A DNA stretch of 64,000 nucleotides from positions 13,989,138 through 14,053,137 of the forward strand of contig NC_084831.1 of NCBI RefSeq assembly GCF_033115175.1, given 5' to 3'. The notes below the pieces were generated by a model. The model ran no database searches. It saw nothing but the letters and a program-made list of their open reading frames with translations, and was not told where the DNA came from. Below, in pieces: positions 42,797 to 53,211 of the stretch (position 1 is its first letter; every line of letters starts with the position of its first letter). A program made the position numbers and the translations under genes. The DNA comes from Lepus europaeus. Taxonomy: Eukaryota; Chordata; Mammalia; Lagomorpha; Leporidae.

Positions 42797-43118
42797 GGGG
42801 GCCAGCGCTGTGGCATAGCGGGTAAAGCCACCGCCTGCAGTTCCGGCTTCTCATATGGGCACTGGTTCGTGTCCCAGCTGCTCCACTTCCTATCCGACTC
42901 TCTGCTATGGCCTAGGAAAGCAGTGGAAGATGACCCAAGTCCTTGGGCCCCTGCACCCCCGTGGGAGACCTGGAGGAAGCTCCTGGCTCCTGGCTTCAGA
43001 CCAGTCCAGCCATGGGTGCTGTGGCCATTTGGGGAGTGAACCAGCAGATGGAAGACCTCTCTCACTCTGCCTCCGCCTCTCTGTGACTCTACCTTTCAAA
43101 TAAATATTTTTAAAAAAT
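42797..43118 (+). mobile_element. CSINE, sense, left border of an L1 insertion
   Basis: Well-preserved GGGGGCCAGCGCTGTGGCATAG head and CAAATAAATATTTTTAAA tail. The L1 follows directly within the tail. Confidence 0.92.
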
Positions 43119-43769
43119 TTATTTATTTCATTTCAAAGTGTCAATTTCACTTCTACAGATTTTGTTTTAGGTGCTCTATTAGTCATCACAGATCAGGGAG
43201 AACATATGGTATTTGTCCCTTTGGGACTGGCTTATTTCACTAATTATGATGTTTTCTAGATTCACCCATTTTGTTGTAAATGACCGGATTTCATTGTTTT
43301 TTACTGCTGTATAGAATTCTATAGAGTACATATCCTATAATTTCTTTATCCAGTCTTCAGTTGATGGGCATTTAGGTTGATTCCATGTCTTAGCTATTGT
43401 GACTCGAGCTACAATAAACATGGGGGCGCCGATAATACTTTTGTTTACGGATTTCCCTTCCCTTGGGTAAATTCCCGGGAGTGGGATGGCTGGGTCGTAT
43501 GGTAGGTCTGTATTCAGATTTCTGAGGTATCTCCAAACTGTCTTCCATAGTGGCTTTACCAGTTTGCATTTCCACCAACAGTGAATTTGGGTACCTTTTT
43601 CCCCACATCTGCACCAACACTTGTTGTTTATTGATTTCTGTGTGTGAGCCATTCTAACTGAGGTGAGGTAAAACCTCATTGTGGTTTGGTTTGCATTTCC
43701 CTGACGCCTGGTGGTCCTGAGCATTTTTTCATGTGTCTGTTGGCAATTTTGGTTTCCTCTTTTGAAAAA
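43119..43769 (-). mobile_element. 5'-truncated LINE-1, antisense
   Basis: The - strand of 43724-43335 encodes the ORF2p C-terminus, including CRCGEKGTQIHCWWKCKLV and the WKTVWRYL motif, still open over about 129 codons but without the catalytic domains. 43120-43330 is the L1 3' UTR. Truncated at the L1 5' side near 43769. Better preserved than the other L1 pieces here. Confidence 0.9.
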
Positions 43770-43835
43770 TGGCTTTACCCACTATGCCACAACACTGGCC
43801 CCCAAATAAATAAATCTTTAAAAAATAATATAAGA
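43770..43835. mobile_element. CSINE head (antisense) joined to CSINE tail (sense)
   Basis: GGCTTTACCCACTATGCC to CACTGGCCCC (43771-43802) is the reverse complement of a CSINE 5' end. It is followed at once by AAATAAATAAATCTTTAAAA, the 3' end of a sense CSINE. See findings for the template-switch explanation. Confidence 0.85.
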
Positions 43836-44459
43836 AGAGCAAGTCTGACCCCTGAATCTCTAAAAAGATAAAATGAAAATAAAGCATGGTGTGGGGGAGC
43901 CTGGCCTCTGTGAAAGCCAGTGGCTGTTGGAGGTGCCCCGGGGCATCTCAGGGACCTCCTGACCCTGGCTCCCAGAGCCCAGGAGACCCTCTCCAACTGT
44001 GGGGTCTCATAGCCCACCTCACTCAGAAACCGCACACACCCCTCGCAGGTGTTCCTCACATCAGAGTGTGGGGCAGTACAAGTACGAAGAACTAGACACT
44101 GGGTTCTGGTCGTGACCTTGACCTTGGAGTGGACTTGGCAGGCCCCTTTCCCTTCCTGGGCCTCTGCATTTCCACCTGCACAGGCGCCATGGGTCGGGAG
44201 GACAGTGCTTTCAGGTGCAGTCCTGGTCCCTTCGTGGGTCATAGAACCAGAGCAGTGGGCACAGAACCCAGGGGCTGTCCGGCAGGAAGCCCAGGACATC
44301 ACTGGGTGTGGCATTGCCAAGGCAACCGCAGGCAGGAGGCAAAATCCAGCAGATCTACAGCAGGCTGATTTTTCAGTTGGTCATTCTGTGTGGCCCGTGA
44401 ACGTTATAAATGTCCCAGTGGCCCATGGGAGATAAAAGGTTCCCCAGCCCTGGCTAGAG
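43836..44459. other. Intergenic sequence, no gene
   Basis: No interspersed repeat clearly recognised. CCTTCCTGGGCCTCTGCATTTCC near 44150 is MIR-like. Confidence 0.4.
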
Positions 44460-44600
44460 GGCCGTACTTGTGTGTACACGTGGGTGTGTGGGTATGTGGG
44501 TGTGTCTGAGTCCACAGACGACTGCGGTACAGTGCTGCTCCCGCAGCCGTGCCTGCAATGGCTGTGTGTGTGTGCGTGTGTGCCTGTGTGTGTGACGTTC
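44460..44600 (+). repeat. GT-rich microsatellite cluster
   Basis: Two clusters of imperfect (GT)n/(TGTG)n at about 44467-44505 and 44562-44594. Confidence 0.75.
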
Positions 44601-44662
44601 TAGGAGTTGCCATCAGAACGGCTTTGAGAAGCCCTTGTTCGCATGACTCTTGGCCCGCTGTC

Positions 44663-44799
44663 TGCATTACTGGAGTGCTGCTTTAGAATACAGATTCCCA
44701 GGCCCTGCGGCAGCCACGGCGCTGATTCGCTGGGCTTTCCAAGGCAGTCCTTCCACCTGTCCGGGCCTGGGCAGCCTTTGAGCTCGCCAGAGTTTCTCT
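44663..44799 (+). repeat. Left arm of a 137-bp inverted repeat
   Basis: The arm matches the reverse complement of 46358-46494 without gaps over 137 bp. I count six mismatches by eye (about 96% identity). Flanks on both sides do not match. It contains a segment resembling old hAT/MER5-type DNA transposon sequence, but the identity is far too high for two independent ancient copies. Confidence 0.85.
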
Positions 44800-45082
44800 T
44801 GGCTCTTCTGTCTCAAGTTCAGGTGTCAGCAACTTCTGCACCGGGGCCTTAATTACCCCACAGCCAGGGCTCCCCTGGGGCTCCCTCACCCTTCTCTCCA
44901 AACGTTAATCAGATCCTGGTTTCTCTCTGGGGGTCTCCAAGCCTCCGCCAGCTTCAGTCCCAACATAATCAATAACCACCCAACCCAGGGACTGGAGGTG
45001 AACACAGAGGCCTGGATCCTCAGTGGGACGGAGATCCAAGCCCCTGAGTTGAAACTGTGCAGAGCTTGTGTGGGGCACATTT
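44800..45082. other. Spacer of inverted repeat, left part
   Basis: Unique sequence, no gene. Confidence 0.45.
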
Positions 45083-45405
45083 TATTTTACTTTTAAATTT
45101 TTATTTATTTAAATGGTGGAGCATCAGAGAGAGAGAAAGAGAGGGACAGAGAGAGGTCTGCCATCTGCCGATTCATCCCTCACATGACTGAAGCAACCAG
45201 GCCTAGGCCAGGCTGAAGCCAGGAGACTGGAACTCCATCCAGGTCTCCCACAAGGGTGGCAGGGACCCAAGCACTTGGGCCATCTTCCGCTGCCTTCCCA
45301 GGAGCATTAGCAGGGAGCTGGATCAGAAGTGGAGCAGCCGGGACTTGAACTGACACTCATAGTGGATGCTGGCATCACAGGCGGAGCTTAGCCTGCTGGA
45401 CCACA
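45083..45405 (-). mobile_element. CSINE, antisense, inside the inverted-repeat spacer
   Basis: TTTTAAATTTTTATTTATTTAAATGG start, GGGACTTGAACTGACACTC B-box complement, diverged head. Confidence 0.88.
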
Positions 45406-46357
45406 GTTTTAGACTCAGACACGGTCTTCCAGATGTTTTCGCGCCGTGAGACCTCAGGCCTGTGATTTCAGTTCTTGCAGCCTCAGTTTCCCAAGCTGTC
45501 AAAGGGGCTAACACCACCTTCCTCAGGACGCCATGGGGAGTGTGGAGTGAGACGACGCTGGTGCCCCGCAGTGCCTGGCCTGCTGTGGGCGCTCAGCGAA
45601 TGACGCATGTCCGGGGAGAGGATCGCCAGCCCTCAGCCCTGAGCACAAACCTAGGAGCTGAGCTAGGAGTTCCTGGCTGCCCCCACGAACACCACCACCC
45701 TGCTTGGGGCTGCTGTCAATGATGTCATTGTATTGGCCTCATTTAGGGGAGCATGGTGCGGGGCCCTCAGGAGCGAAACCCTAACCAGGCCCGGGCAAGT
45801 GTCCCCACAGCTGTTCTCCGGACAACACGTCTCACTTTTGCCTGCGTGGTGCCCTAAGCAGGGAGCATCTGCTCCACCTGCAAAAACCTGCCCAGCGCCG
45901 CACCTGGCCACCACCTTCCTCCTGAACGGTCTTTCCCAGCTTCCCCAGCAGAGGGCGCCCTGCCCCTACTGAGCTCCCAAACACCCAGGGTCAGGCCTTC
46001 AACACAGATGTCTGCATGCGAGGCCTGGGCTAGGCGTCGGGGACCCCACTTCTGATCAGTCACCCCTCAAGAGGCTCAGTCTAGGGAAAGGACACACGGG
46101 GACATCGAGTACCCTCCTGTGGCCAGGGAATGTTGAGCTGGACCCCAAGGCTGTTGCCTACAGGTGCCCGCCAGGCACCCTGTACCCCATCACGCTACAG
46201 CAAGCTGTGCGGTGCGCTGCATAGGAAAGGCCCAGTACCCACAGTCTCAGCCCTGTCTGTCCTGCTCAGAGAACCCAAGTTCAGGGGCACAGCATGATCT
46301 CTGTTGGCACGGAGAGGGTGGAGAATGGGGGCCGTGCCGAGAGGGAAAACCCTGTCC
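45406..46357. other. Spacer of inverted repeat, right part
   Basis: 45440-45610 contains MIR/L2-like phrases (TCAGTTTCCCAAGCTGTCAAA; GTGCCTGGCCTGCTGTGGGC). No gene. Confidence 0.4.
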
Positions 46358-46494
46358 AGAGAAACTCTGATGAGCTCAAAGGCTGCCCAGGCCCGGACAG
46401 GTGGAAGGACTGCCTTGGAAAGCCCAGTGAATCAGAGCTGTGGCTGCCGCAGGGCCTGGGGATCTGTATTCTAAAGCAGCACTCCAGTAATGCA
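46358..46494 (-). repeat. Right arm of a 137-bp inverted repeat
   Basis: Reverse-complement partner of 44663-44799, separated by a 1,558-bp spacer that includes one CSINE (45083-45405). It lies between the convergent PLA2G5 and PLA2G2D genes. Confidence 0.85.
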
Positions 46495-46554
46495 GCCAGC
46501 AGTCAGCCGTAGGGACACCGGGGGCAGAGACAGGTGCGGGGAGGCTGTCTGGGT

Positions 46555-46876
46555 CATTTATTTATTTGAAAGTCAGAGTTACAGAGAAGGAAAGCCAGAG
46601 GCAGAGAGACAGAGAGAGGTCTTCCACCTGCTGGTTCACTCTCCAAATGGCTGCAATGGCTGGGGCTGGGTCGGTCCAAAGCCAGGAGCCAGGAGCTTCT
46701 TTCCAGTCTCCCACACGGGTGCAGGGGCCCAAGAACTTGGGTCATCTTCTGTTGCTTTCCCAGGCCACAGCAGAGAGCTGGATTGGAAGAGGAGCAGCCA
46801 GGACTCGAACAGGCGCCCATATGGGATGCCAGTGCCACAGGCGGAGGATTAACCTACTGCGCCACGGCGCCAGCCT
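46555..46876 (-). mobile_element. CSINE, antisense
   Basis: ATTTATTTATTTGAAAGTCAGAG start and well-kept head CGCCACGGCGCCAGCC. Sits about 60 bp from the right inverted-repeat arm. Confidence 0.92.
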
Positions 46877-49500
46877 TGTCTCTTCACCTTTTATAACAAC
46901 ATTTTCCTAACACGTGCCACTCACCTCCCTACAGTTTTGAGCGCCCTTGCCACTGTGTGACCGTCTTCTGGATGACTCCAGGTCACAGTGGTAGGACCCC
47001 CACACCCTCCTACAGCTGCCCCCGTTCCTGGCCCAGCACAGAGCTGGAGAAAGGGGGAGGTGCACCTTACAGAGAGAGAGAGAAGTTGCATCTCAAAGTC
47101 TCGCCTCGCCACGATTCCACGGTGGCAGACGCTAAGACCCTGCAAACAACCCACGTCTGGGGTTCGAGCAGCCCTGACTCAGAGAACCTGAAATCCGTAC
47201 AGCTGCCGTGGCTAACTGCTGACGGAGCAAACTCTGGATCTTGCGTCACTGGTTTCCTACAAACCAAAGCGAGGCAGCTGCCGGACGCTGAGATTACTCA
47301 GGTTTCCAATAAACTTTCCAGGTGTGAACCTGGAGCCTACTTTACCTTCCCGATGCCCCTCCTCCTCCCAACAGCTGTGCTGTCCCCTGGCACATCCAGG
47401 GAGAGTTCTAGAACTTTGGCTCGTGCACCTGCCCTCTGCGTAGAGCTCCCCAGACTTGTCCACACGTGATGAGTCTCGGGGTTTCCAAACCCAGGCCCCA
47501 CGTCCAGCCTCGCAATACCCCTGTTCAGAGTGGAGCGAGCATCCAGCTTAGGCTCCCCCACGCCGGTGCTGGAGGCGGGACTTGAACCCGGATCGTGTTA
47601 ACCCTGTGCGGGAGTGCTACGGGGGTCCCTTCTTAGGCGTGAAGAGACTAAGGCTCAGGGCAGGGAGTCTGTTCCTGGGGCCGTGGCTGCTAGGCACAGA
47701 GTTGGAACCCCAGGGCCCCCTGCTGTGCCGGGGCAGGGACCACCCCTGCCCCACTGGGGCCCAGGCCAGTGTGGCTGCTGTCCCACGCAGGGCAGCTCCT
47801 GGCCGGGGGCTCCCACAGGCTGTCCTGGCCCCCGAGCCACAGAGACACCCCTGGGTGACGTAGAGGGAGAGGCTGCTGCCTCTGCTGGATTGGGCCGTGG
47901 GTTCCCTTGGCTGCCCTGGGTGAGGATGAGCTCTGTGGGGGCAAAGCAGGGAGCATCAGTAACTGCCGCCACGGCTGCTGTGCCACGGCAGCCACGGCTG
48001 CTGCCACTTGTGGTCGTACCCAGAAGAACCACGCCGCTGCAGGAACAGTGCCCCGGACTGGGTCTGTTTCCCCACCCGACAGCAAGCCCGGTGCTCCCAG
48101 GCATCTGTCACTCGTCCCTTACAACACCCGTGAAGACCACGCGATGATTCCTGTGGCAAAGGTAAAGAAACTGATGCTCAAGAGTTGCCATGCTTGTCCC
48201 CAAGAGCCCACGGCCAGCAGTCAGGGGACCCCAGTTCCAGCAGCCCTGGGTGTGGGGCTCACAGCCCACACTGTTTGCTGCGACCTAGAGTACTTCTCCT
48301 GCCTACCTTCCTCCCCAGAGTTAAGATGGACAGGCTGTGGTCCACGCCAGTTTTTTCTTTTCTCACGTTATCTGAGCCTTTTCACTTTGGCCACTGATGG
48401 GGAAGAAAAAGTTTCCCTCCACCCTCTTGGGCTTAGTCACGGGGGCCTGCAAATTAAACTAAGAAAAGAGAAACTACGCAGTTTTTATTAATATCCACAT
48501 GCACGGGCATTCACAGAAAAGCAGTCAAACAAAAAAAAGCAGTCAGACGCAGGGCTTACCTGCCTTCTTTAAAAAAAAAAAAAGATGGGAATTTGGGCTC
48601 CAAGGGACAGTAAAGTGTGAGGAAAATGAGCAGGAAACACATGGGAACCAACGGAGGATGTGGGGTCTGTTTATGCAAACTCATCGCGTGCCAGCTCCCT
48701 TCTCTGATGACGAGAACGGCTCTCCCCTCCGGGGACTCGGGAGGGCAGGGCAGCCCCTCCGGGGGACCTGCCGCCCTGCCTTTAGGCAGGTCGGGGAGGG
48801 CCAGACTGCCACTGCGCCGCTGATTCTCGGAGGCCTCCAGCTCCAACCCCTATGCCGCAGGGGCCGTGCACCTCTCAGCCCCATGGAAATGTACAAGAAC
48901 CTCCCCCACCCCTCGGGGAGCCCAGGATTAAGCCATAGCTGCCGGCTCCTTGCCCTGCCTATAACAGGTGACAATCCCATCCTGTGCCACCCCGATGCCA
49001 GCCGTTGGCTTTCTGTGCCGTGGGGGAGCACACCCAGGCTTGGGGGTCCTAGAGCCACACCTCCCATGAGGTTTGAGGGGCTGTTGTACAGGGCCTCTGT
49101 CCCCATCTGTGAAATGGGGACAAGAGCACTGATCCGGCAGAGCTGCACACTACCCAGCTCAGACGAGAGATGAATGTGAGGGTCTCGGCAGGACCCCAGG
49201 CCGGCTCCTCCTCCCCCTCTGCAGTTCCCGTGGGCGGGGCTGGGGAGGGCCACCCCCCACAGGCCAGCGGCAGAGCTGGGACCGCCCAGGGTTCCTGGGC
49301 AGGGGAAGGGACGGCTTCCCTCCAGCCACAGCCCAGGCCCAGGCCCTGCTGGGAGCCCCAGGAGGGACAGCCCACCTGGAGGACACACTCTCACTGCAGG
49401 GGTCTCCTGGGAGCAGGTGTGCCGGGCAGAGGGCTGTTGGCCCACCCTCCAGGGGGGAGGGCTCGGTGGGAGTTTGCTCTTGGTGTGTGTATCTGTCCTT
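46877..49500. other. GC-rich SINE-free intergenic sequence
   Basis: MIR-like pieces near 48140-48230 and 49085-49125 (CCCCATCTGTGAAATGGGGA). GCCACGGCTGCTG repeats near 47965-48003. Overlapping frames up to 254 codons on both strands are compositional. No exon of a known family seen. Confidence 0.4.
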
Positions 49501-49511
49501 GTCTCTGGAAT

Positions 49512-49576
49512 GTTATATCTATAGCTCTATCTCTGTCTAGCTATCTGTCTATCTATCTGTCTATCTATCTATCTAG
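49512..49576 (+). repeat. (CTAT)n microsatellite
   Basis: Imperfect CTAT/CTGT units becoming pure ATCT at 49548-49576. Confidence 0.85.
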
Positions 49577-49781
49577 TAAGCTGGGTTAAGGCAATGGGGG
49601 GTGACCAGCTCTGGAGGGGGCGGGGCCAGTCTTGCCAGAGAGGCAGCCCCTCAGGATGCAGAAGTCCTGGCCGGGAACCTGAAGCTGAAGGGGACAGGGA
49701 GGCCCCTTGGCTGGCTTCTCGGACCTGCTTTGAGCTTTCTCGAATTATCTCAAAGCCTCCTCTTTATTTCTTCGAACACTC

Positions 49782-49850
49782 ATGCACGCACACACACACA
49801 GGCATACCTATGCGTGCACACACATACACACACGTGCACACACACAAAGC
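49782..49850 (+). repeat. (CA)n-rich microsatellite
   Basis: Imperfect CA repeats interrupted by GCATAC and GTG units. Confidence 0.85.
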
Positions 49851-50669
49851 AAGACAGGATTGGAAGTGGGAGAGAGCAAGCCAGGTCCCCACGCTGGGCT
49901 GTCCTGGCGGCGCTGGGGTCAGGATGGCTCCAGGACTGACCTCAGGAGTGAGCAAGGCTGCCAGGGACCCCACCGAATGTGACTGTCCCCCGGTCTCCCT
50001 CGCGGCGACACTGAGGCAGGTGTGGGCAGCAGCGGCGCCCAGCCGCCCCTGCACACCCCTGCCAGGGCCAGGAGGGTGACGGGACGTGGGGTTTGGAGAG
50101 CAGGACCCAGCTGCACAAACCGAGCTGGACGCCGAGACACCCTGGCCACCACTCTGTCCCCGCAGTGCTCCCTGGACCCGGTGGCCCATGGGTAGGAAGG
50201 GGCCAAGGGGGCAGGAAGTCTCCTAGCCCTGAGGACTCTCCTGGGGTGGGGGTGATCACCCTTTCCCCCAGCATTCTGCCTTCTGCGCACCCTGCCCCCA
50301 CTGTGTGGTCCCTGAGAGCATCCCATCCCCCACCCCCTCCAGGGGCCCCCAGGGCTGGGGCAGGGACAAGCTGGGTAGCAGTGTGGGAGGTAGGGTGGGA
50401 CAGGGCCCTGGGGCCAGAGAGACCTGAGTTCAAATTCCAGCCCTGGCTCCCATCAGCAAGTGACTCACTGGGGAGGTTCAGTTTCTGCAGCTGCAAAACA
50501 CGGGTGCCAACCCTAGCGTCCTGAGGTCGTGCGGAAGCTGGGGGCACAGCACAGGTGTCCAGTGGCCTCTGCCCCCCCCCCCCCAGCCCCAGGGGTCACT
50601 TCGAGCCCCAGCCAGCAGGAAGCAGGGCTGGGGCACCCTCCCGGCTCTGCCTCCTTCAGCCCCGTTTTG
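49851..50669. other. GC-rich intergenic sequence
   Basis: 50410-50530 is MIR-like (GACCTGAGTTCAAATTCCAG). C run at 50572-50584. No gene. Confidence 0.45.
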
Positions 50670-50714
50670 TTTGTTTCAACATTTGTTTATTTGAAAGGCT
50701 GAATTACAGAGAGC

Positions 50715-50758
<44 letters not shown>

Positions 50759-51020
50759 GAGGTCTTCCATCCACTGGTTCACTCCCCAGATGGCCACAAT
50801 GGCTATGGCTGGACCAGGCCAGAGCCAGGAGCCAGGATCTTCATTCAGGTCTCCCATGTGGGTGGCAGGGAGCCAAGCACTCAGGCCATCTTCTGCTGCT
50901 GTCCCAGGCCATAGCAGAGAGCTGGATGGGAAGTAGAGCGGCTGGGACTTGAACCAGTGCCCAAGTGAGATGCTGCCGATACAGGCAGTGGCCTTACCAG
51001 CTATGCCACAGCATCGGCTC
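50670..51020 (-). mobile_element. CSINE, antisense
   Basis: CAACATTTGTTTATTTGAAAGGC start, (GA)n at 50720-50760, head CTATGCCACAGCATCGGCTCC. Confidence 0.9.
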
Positions 51021-52633
51021 CCATCCAGGGTCTTTGGGTGAGGCAGGTAGAGCACCTACGCTCTCCTGGGACTTGCTCCTTCCTTGGTGCCTCTTGTCCG
51101 ATTTCAACAACTAGAAACTGGTTCAGTGCAAAAGGGCTGGGGGAACCCACAGACCTGGCTGCCCGAGACCCCACTAGACCATTCTGCTTCCTGACCCCAG
51201 ACCCCGCGGCTTCAGCAATCTGAGTTTCACTCATTCATTCATTCACTCATTCAGCAAGCACCTGTTGATCACCCACTGGGTGCTGAGCCTGCGGCAGGCA
51301 ATGAAGTGGTCACAGCACTGCCCAGCCCCCCCGCCCAACCGTGCCCACCTGGGACCAGGCGTGTTCGGTCCTCAGCCCTGGGCTTGCCCACCCAGCATGG
51401 ACTCTATCAGATGCCCCCTCCCAGGGGACGGACACCGACCCTGCTCCGTCTCAGATGGAAACAAATCCCGAAGCATCTCAACCAGCCAGGGTCACCCCGT
51501 GGTCTTGGGCCACCGCTGGTTCAGGGTGACCAGTCCTGAGGGCGGTCTGCGGTCAGTGAGGGGGCACAAGGAAGAGACAGCGTCTTCTCCCCTGGGAGAA
51601 GATCTGAGATGAGATCTGGCAGCAAAGTGGGAAGAGGCTGAGCCACAGCTGTGGCTCCGCCTCCACGCTCTGCGCCTCGGGTCCCTGCGTTATAAGATGG
51701 GGACAATAATGCCACATGTGCCAGCACTGAGAGAAAGAAGACAATGTCCGAGCCCCAGGGAGCTCTGACGGACAGACAGGAGTCACCCGCTCCCGGTGCT
51801 GTGTCATGAACAAGTGGATTCCTACTCCTCTGCAGCTGGGTGGGAAGAGGGGATCACTGATCGACTACTCGCTCCTCCTGGCCTCTCCGGAGGTGACGAC
51901 GGAGGTGGTCACTGTGTATCAGCGCCACTCATCCTGTGGGGCCCATGGAAGGGGTCTGAGCCCTGCTGGGCAAGCTAAGAGCTCGATCTACACAAATCTC
52001 ATTCAGTACTCATGCTGGGTACTCTTATGGCCTTGTGTAAGGTCCATGGGGAGTCAGTGGTATAACTCGAAGAATAGATAAAAAATAGATTCTAGCACAG
52101 CCTCCCTCCCCCCCTACCAATATCCCCCCACCCCGCCCCGAGAGTGGGACACAGAATGGGAACCTGAACCTAGAGCCCAGAGTTCTTAATTCCTGTTAGA
52201 CTGCTTCCCCCAAGCCACGGAGTTTCAGGACAACAGCCCTGTCAGCCGTCACACGGATGTGTGTCACCGACTGCAGAGTGTGGGTGGTCCCGGGAGCCTC
52301 TGCCCTCTGACTTGCAGCATAGCTCATCCAGCGTGAGTGACAGAGTGTGGGTCTTTCGGTGAGACAGGGAGCCGTCGGAAGCCAGGTGCCCGGTACGCAA
52401 GGCCCCAGAGAGCGTCTTACGCAATTGATTTATTGAGGGAGTGCTCTCTGCGGAAACCTGCAGGGAACCAGGAAAACAGGCCAGGCCAGGGGAAGACAGG
52501 AAGCCGAGTGGTGGCTCCAGGAGGAGCCTCTGGGGCATGGTGGCGCCGGATCCCGGAGAATTCTGGGAAACTGCAGAGGTGAGGGGCTGGGCAGTTACCC
52601 CTCTCATGGTGCCTGTGTGTGTGCGTGTGTGCG
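51021..52633. other. Intergenic sequence downstream of PLA2G2D
   Basis: 51228-51300 holds TTCATTCACTCATTCAGCAAGC and GGGTGCTGAGCCTGCGGCAG, an ancient-repeat signature. Contains the alternative poly(A) signal at 52429-52434. (GT)n at 52614-52636. Confidence 0.4.
52429..52434 (-). terminator. PLA2G2D: Alternative PLA2G2D poly(A) signal in unique sequence
   Basis: A second AATAAA on the - strand lies outside the SINE, about 630 nt after the stop codon. It is the nearest non-repeat candidate. Confidence 0.35.
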
Positions 52634-52692
52634 TGTTAGATTTACTTATTTATTTGAGAAACAGAGAGTGGGAGAGACAGAGATAGTGGGAG

Positions 52693-52725
<33 letters not shown>

Positions 52726-52966
52726 TCTTCCATTGCATGGTTCACTCCCCAAATGCCTGCAACAGCCAAGGCTGGGCCAGGATGAAGCCAGGAGCCAGGA
52801 ACATAATCTAAGTCTTCCACATGGGTGGCAGGGGTCTAAGTACTCAAGTTATCGAGTACCCAGGGAGCTGGATCAGAAGCAGCACAGCTAGGACTTAAAC
52901 TGGGGCTTGACAATGGGATGTAAGCGTCGCAAGTAGAGGCTGAACCCTTGCAACACACCTGCGCCT
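52634..52966 (-). mobile_element. CSINE, sense to PLA2G2D, in its likely 3' UTR
   Basis: TTAGATTTACTTATTTATTTGAG start (reading +), B-box region GGACTTAAACTGGGGC degraded, head GCAACACACCTGCGCC. It ends about 100 bp from the PLA2G2D stop. Confidence 0.9.
52649..52654 (-). terminator. PLA2G2D: First canonical poly(A) signal downstream of PLA2G2D, inside a CSINE
   Basis: AATAAA on the - strand lies in the tail of the CSINE at 52634-52966, which is sense with respect to PLA2G2D. It would give a 3' UTR of about 430 nt. Downstream - strand sequence is CA-rich rather than GU-rich, so efficiency is doubtful. Confidence 0.3.
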
Positions 52967-53065
52967 CTCCATGGTGTTACTGTCTGCAGGCCATGGTGGC
53001 CCCTGGCAGGTGGGGGCGGGGGTGGGGCAAAGTGGGTCTTGGTGGAGCAGACGGGGAGGCTTCTG

Positions 53066-53211
53066 CTAACACTCAGGGGCCTGGCCGTGGCAGCGGGGCG
53101 GCCAGTAGAAACGCAGGTGCTTCTGGTAGGTGTCCAGGTTGCGCTTGAAGCAGAGGGCCACCTCCTTGTCACAGGCACACAGCTGCTGCTCACACCAGCT
53201 CCCCTTGTCCG
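53066..53211 (-). CDS. PLA2G2D: PLA2G2D coding exon 4: C-terminal half with stop
   Basis: Acceptor CCCACAG ends at 53212. The exon encodes [20 protein letters not shown], then the [15 protein letters not shown] segment and a C-terminal tail ending Pro-Glu-Cys, with TAG at 53068-53066. It carries Asp113 and seven of the mature cysteines. Confidence 0.96.

Noticed and set aside
43335-43724. 129-codon frame on - resembling a reverse-transcriptase C-terminus
   Set aside because: Not a host gene: it is the ORF2 end of a 5'-truncated L1 lacking the endonuclease and reverse-transcriptase domains.
47555-47620. GACTTGAACCCGGATCG, tRNA- or SINE-like fragment
   Set aside because: Too short and isolated to call a SINE or tRNA.
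48681-49445. 254-codon open frame on -
   Set aside because: Low-complexity Gly/Pro/Ser/Leu composition, a MIR remnant inside, and competing frames.
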